A stretch of 64,000 bases of DNA from JBGTSJ01 sp041940305. Lineage in GTDB: Bacteria; Planctomycetota; Planctomycetia; Planctomycetales; Planctomycetaceae. The notes under the pieces are model-generated. The model did not search any database and was not told the origin of the DNA. It worked only from the letters and a program-made list of their open reading frames with translations. Below, piece after piece: positions 62,199-64,000 of this stretch; position 1 is the first letter of the stretch, and each line of letters starts with the position of its first letter. Made by a program: the position numbers and the translations under genes. The stretch lies in NCBI GenBank assembly GCA_041940305.1, contig JBGTSJ010000001.1, positions 496,001-560,000 of the forward strand, in the 5' to 3' direction.

Positions 62199-64000
62199 AT
62201 GTCCTTGTCTCGCGCCGCTCGCCTGCGTTGGAGTTTTGTCGCCGGACTGGCCGGCGCTTTGGTCGCCCCATCCTGGCAGTCGTTCACCTGGGCGCAGCAG
62301 CCAGACCAGGCGACGACCGTGAAGGCATCCGAACTGCCGGAAGGAGCGGTGGACCTCACCGACAAGGTGACCGTCACCGTCAACGGCAGCCTGCGGAGCA
62401 CCGCCAGGACGAACCACTCGGCCGCCATCAGCGTTCAGAATACGTCCACAGAAGATCTGAAAGGTCCTCTGGTGGTAGTCGTCGACGGTACCGGCATCGC
62501 GACGCTCGTCGTTGAGGACGAAGCCGGCACGCTCCCGACCGGCCAGCCCTACATCGACATCCTCGATCAGCGGGGCACGCTGCGGGCCGGCATCACGCTC
62601 CGCACACAGAAGATCGACTTCAGCTCGGACGATGTCCTCACGCTGGCCCAGCGGCAGCAGTTCGAACTCAAGTTTCGGGTCCTGTACCTCCCGGAAGAAG
62701 CGCGGACCGCCCAGTCGGAAGAGGGGGACGACGACAAGATCCCCGGCAAGAACTACTCCCAGAAGGACTTTGACCGCATTGCCGCCCTCCAGGAGAAGTG
62801 GACGATTCCGCTGATCCAGCGCGGGGACGGACTGGTGTACGGCACCGGCCTGGCGGAGAACGACGAAGGCGACCTGGTCATTCGCGTCTATGCGCAGCGC
62901 CCCGGTGTGAAAGAACAGCTCCCCCGGGAGATTGACGGCATCCCCCTGCAGATTCGAGGCATCGGCGAGCCGTTCCACGCGGGCCCGGCCTTCGACCACG
63001 TCATCTACGTCAACGGAAAGCCGGTCAAGGCCGGTTCGCTGGACGATGCGGATGCGGAAGAGGGAGCGGATCGGCCTCAGGTTGCCGAACGTCCGCTGCC
63101 CATTATCACCGACCCCACGCAGCGCTTTGCCCGGCCGGTGCCGATCGGCATCTCGATTTCCAATGCCGACCGACTGTTCGATATTGTTCCCCGTGCATTG
63201 TGCTACTCCGGCACCTTGGGCTGCCGCTGCGTCGATCCGCTCGGCAACGAGTACATTCTCACGAATTGCCACGTCGGGGCGGCCTTCTACAGCCCGACGT
63301 TCGCCACGCCGCTCAGGCTGACCGGCATCGTGGGCGAGCGGATCGTTCAGCCCAGCACCGGTGACCTCCTCCCCATTCCCTGTAACCTGATTCCGACGGA
63401 CGTCCTCGGGTTCCTCGTCGATTTCGAGGACATTGTCACGACGACCTTCCAGGTCGCCGCGCTTGGCGGCGCCCCTCCGCATGTCATGGATGCATCAGTG
63501 ATCCGGGCGCTCCCCGGCCAGGTGGGCTTCGCCCCCGCGCCGGGCACATACGCAGGCGTCAAACGCGATGTGCTTTACCAGCCTCGCTTGGGAACGCAGG
63601 TCGAGAAAGCCGGCCGCACAACGCTGTTCACCAACGGCCAGATCACGGGTGTCAACGTCGCTGCCATCGTCGGCATCGGAGGAGGGACGCGCGTCGGCTA
63701 CTTCATCAAACAGTTCGAAGTGGCCAACATGGTCGCTGGCGGCCACCCGTTCAGCCAGGGTGGCGACTCGGGATCGTTGATCGTCGCCTATGACCCGGGT
63801 GGCGAGAACGATGGCAAGCCGATCGCCCTACTGTTCGCCGGCGGACCTTCCGGAGCCGTTGATGCGACGCTCGCCAATCCCATCGGACCGATTCTGGCGA
63901 GGTTTAATCTCATGATCGACGACGGTAACGGCCCGCCGTTCCACGCCGGTCATTCCGGCACCATGGGCGGCGCTGTCGGCCCGCTCGACCCGCCGTCCTA
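62199..64000 (+). CDS. Secreted trypsin-fold protease-like protein (3' end outside window)
   Basis: The frame starts with ATG at 62199 and stays open to the right edge (600 residues seen, no stop). A signal peptide is at about 1-32 (WSFVAGLAGALVAP, then WA before QQPD). Residues about 33-330 are not recognised. Residues about 335-570 look like a chymotrypsin-fold protease: EYILTNCHVGAAF with the catalytic His358, and GGDSGSLIV with the catalytic Ser524. The Asp of the triad cannot be fixed by eye. Unlike the 8740-10158 protease, a Cys precedes the His. It may be a processing enzyme or a related non-catalytic protein. Confidence 0.78.
   Translation, partial: MSLSRAARLRWSFVAGLAGALVAPSWQSFTWAQQPDQATTVKASELPEGAVDLTDKVTVTVNGSLRSTARTNHSAAISVQNTSTEDLKGPLVVVVDGTGIATLVVEDEAGTLPTGQPYIDILDQRGTLRAGITLRTQKIDFSSDDVLTLAQRQQFELKFRVLYLPEEARTAQSEEGDDDKIPGKNYSQKDFDRIAALQEKWTIPLIQRGDGLVYGTGLAENDEGDLVIRVYAQRPGVKEQLPREIDGIPLQIRGIGEPFHAGPAFDHVIYVNGKPVKAGSLDDADAEEGADRPQVAERPLPIITDPTQRFARPVPIGISISNADRLFDIVPRALCYSGTLGCRCVDPLGNEYILTNCHVGAAFYSPTFATPLRLTGIVGERIVQPSTGDLLPIPCNLIPTDVLGFLVDFEDIVTTTFQVAALGGAPPHVMDASVIRALPGQVGFAPAPGTYAGVKRDVLYQPRLGTQVEKAGRTTLFTNGQITGVNVAAIVGIGGGTRVGYFIKQFEVANMVAGGHPFSQGGDSGSLIVAYDPGGENDGKPIALLFAGGPSGAVDATLANPIGPILARFNLMIDDGNGPPFHAGHSGTMGGAVGPLDPPS

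Noticed and set aside
62193..63482. Minus-strand open frame of 429 codons at the right edge
   Set aside because: The plus strand is open from 62199 to the edge with signal peptide and protease motifs, so the minus frame is a shadow.

Overview
The window looks like chromosomal DNA from a GC-rich member of the Planctomycetota (Planctomycetia). The call rests on gene families that are typical of that phylum: a DUF1559 pseudopilin-like protein, two DUF1501 proteins, a DUF1549/DUF1553 'planctomycete cytochrome' protein next to one of them, FG-GAP/ASPIC-UnbV proteins, many TPR proteins, Ser/Thr kinases next to an ECF sigma factor, and small Gly-rich lipoproteins with a regulatory-like beta domain. 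No rRNA, tRNA, CRISPR array, insertion sequence or phage gene was seen.

Layout. 1-6.7 kb: the tail of a small lipoprotein, a membrane TPR protein and a CRTAC1-like protein on the minus strand, facing a small membrane protein that is translationally coupled to a 998-residue TPR/FG-GAP/ASPIC protein on the plus strand. 6.75-8.4 kb: lipoprotein and DUF1559 pair. 8.7-13.9 kb: three predicted secreted proteins, namely a trypsin-fold protease, a caspase-fold protease and a PPC-like protein. The caspase-like protein ends in about 136 residues that look like the C-terminal TRCF (D7) domain of the repair helicase Mfd, which is the most surprising feature here. 14.2-15.8 kb: DUF1501. 15.9-35.5 kb: an exopolysaccharide cluster (tyrosine autokinase of Wzc type, EEP-family protein, two deacetylase-like proteins, methyltransferase, five glycosyltransferases, epimerase, Gfo/Idh/MocA oxidoreductase, FemAB/GNAT-like acyltransferase, Wzx-type flippase, Wzy/WaaL-type ligase). 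Much of it is joined by ATGA or TGATG overlaps, so it is read as one long minus-strand operon.

35.5-41.6 kb: a zinc-ribbon/HExxH protein, a Ser/Thr kinase, and the DUF1501 plus DUF1549/1553 pair. 42.0-45.3 kb: acyl carrier protein, FabF, and a second ketosynthase-like protein in which the catalytic Cys aligns with Asp and one catalytic His with Asn. A near-palindrome overlaps the predicted promoter of this group. 45.4-52.6 kb: a five-gene minus-strand operon FHA protein, Ser/Thr kinase, membrane protein, ECF sigma factor, TPR protein, which reads as a phosphorylation-linked transcription switch. 53.0-62 kb: a coiled-coil protein, ScpA, an AddA-type helicase-nuclease, RicT, a cupin protein coupled to a DUF885 metallopeptidase, and then a secreted protease-like gene that runs off the right edge.

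Intergenic DNA between 43 and 55.4 kb carries several different inverted or palindromic repeats, including a perfect 28-bp pair and a 17-bp pair whose arm supplies the scpA stop codon. All functional calls are from reading the translated sequence; no database search was run. Start codons were moved from the longest frame wherever overlap, ribosome binding site or signal peptide gave a better choice.
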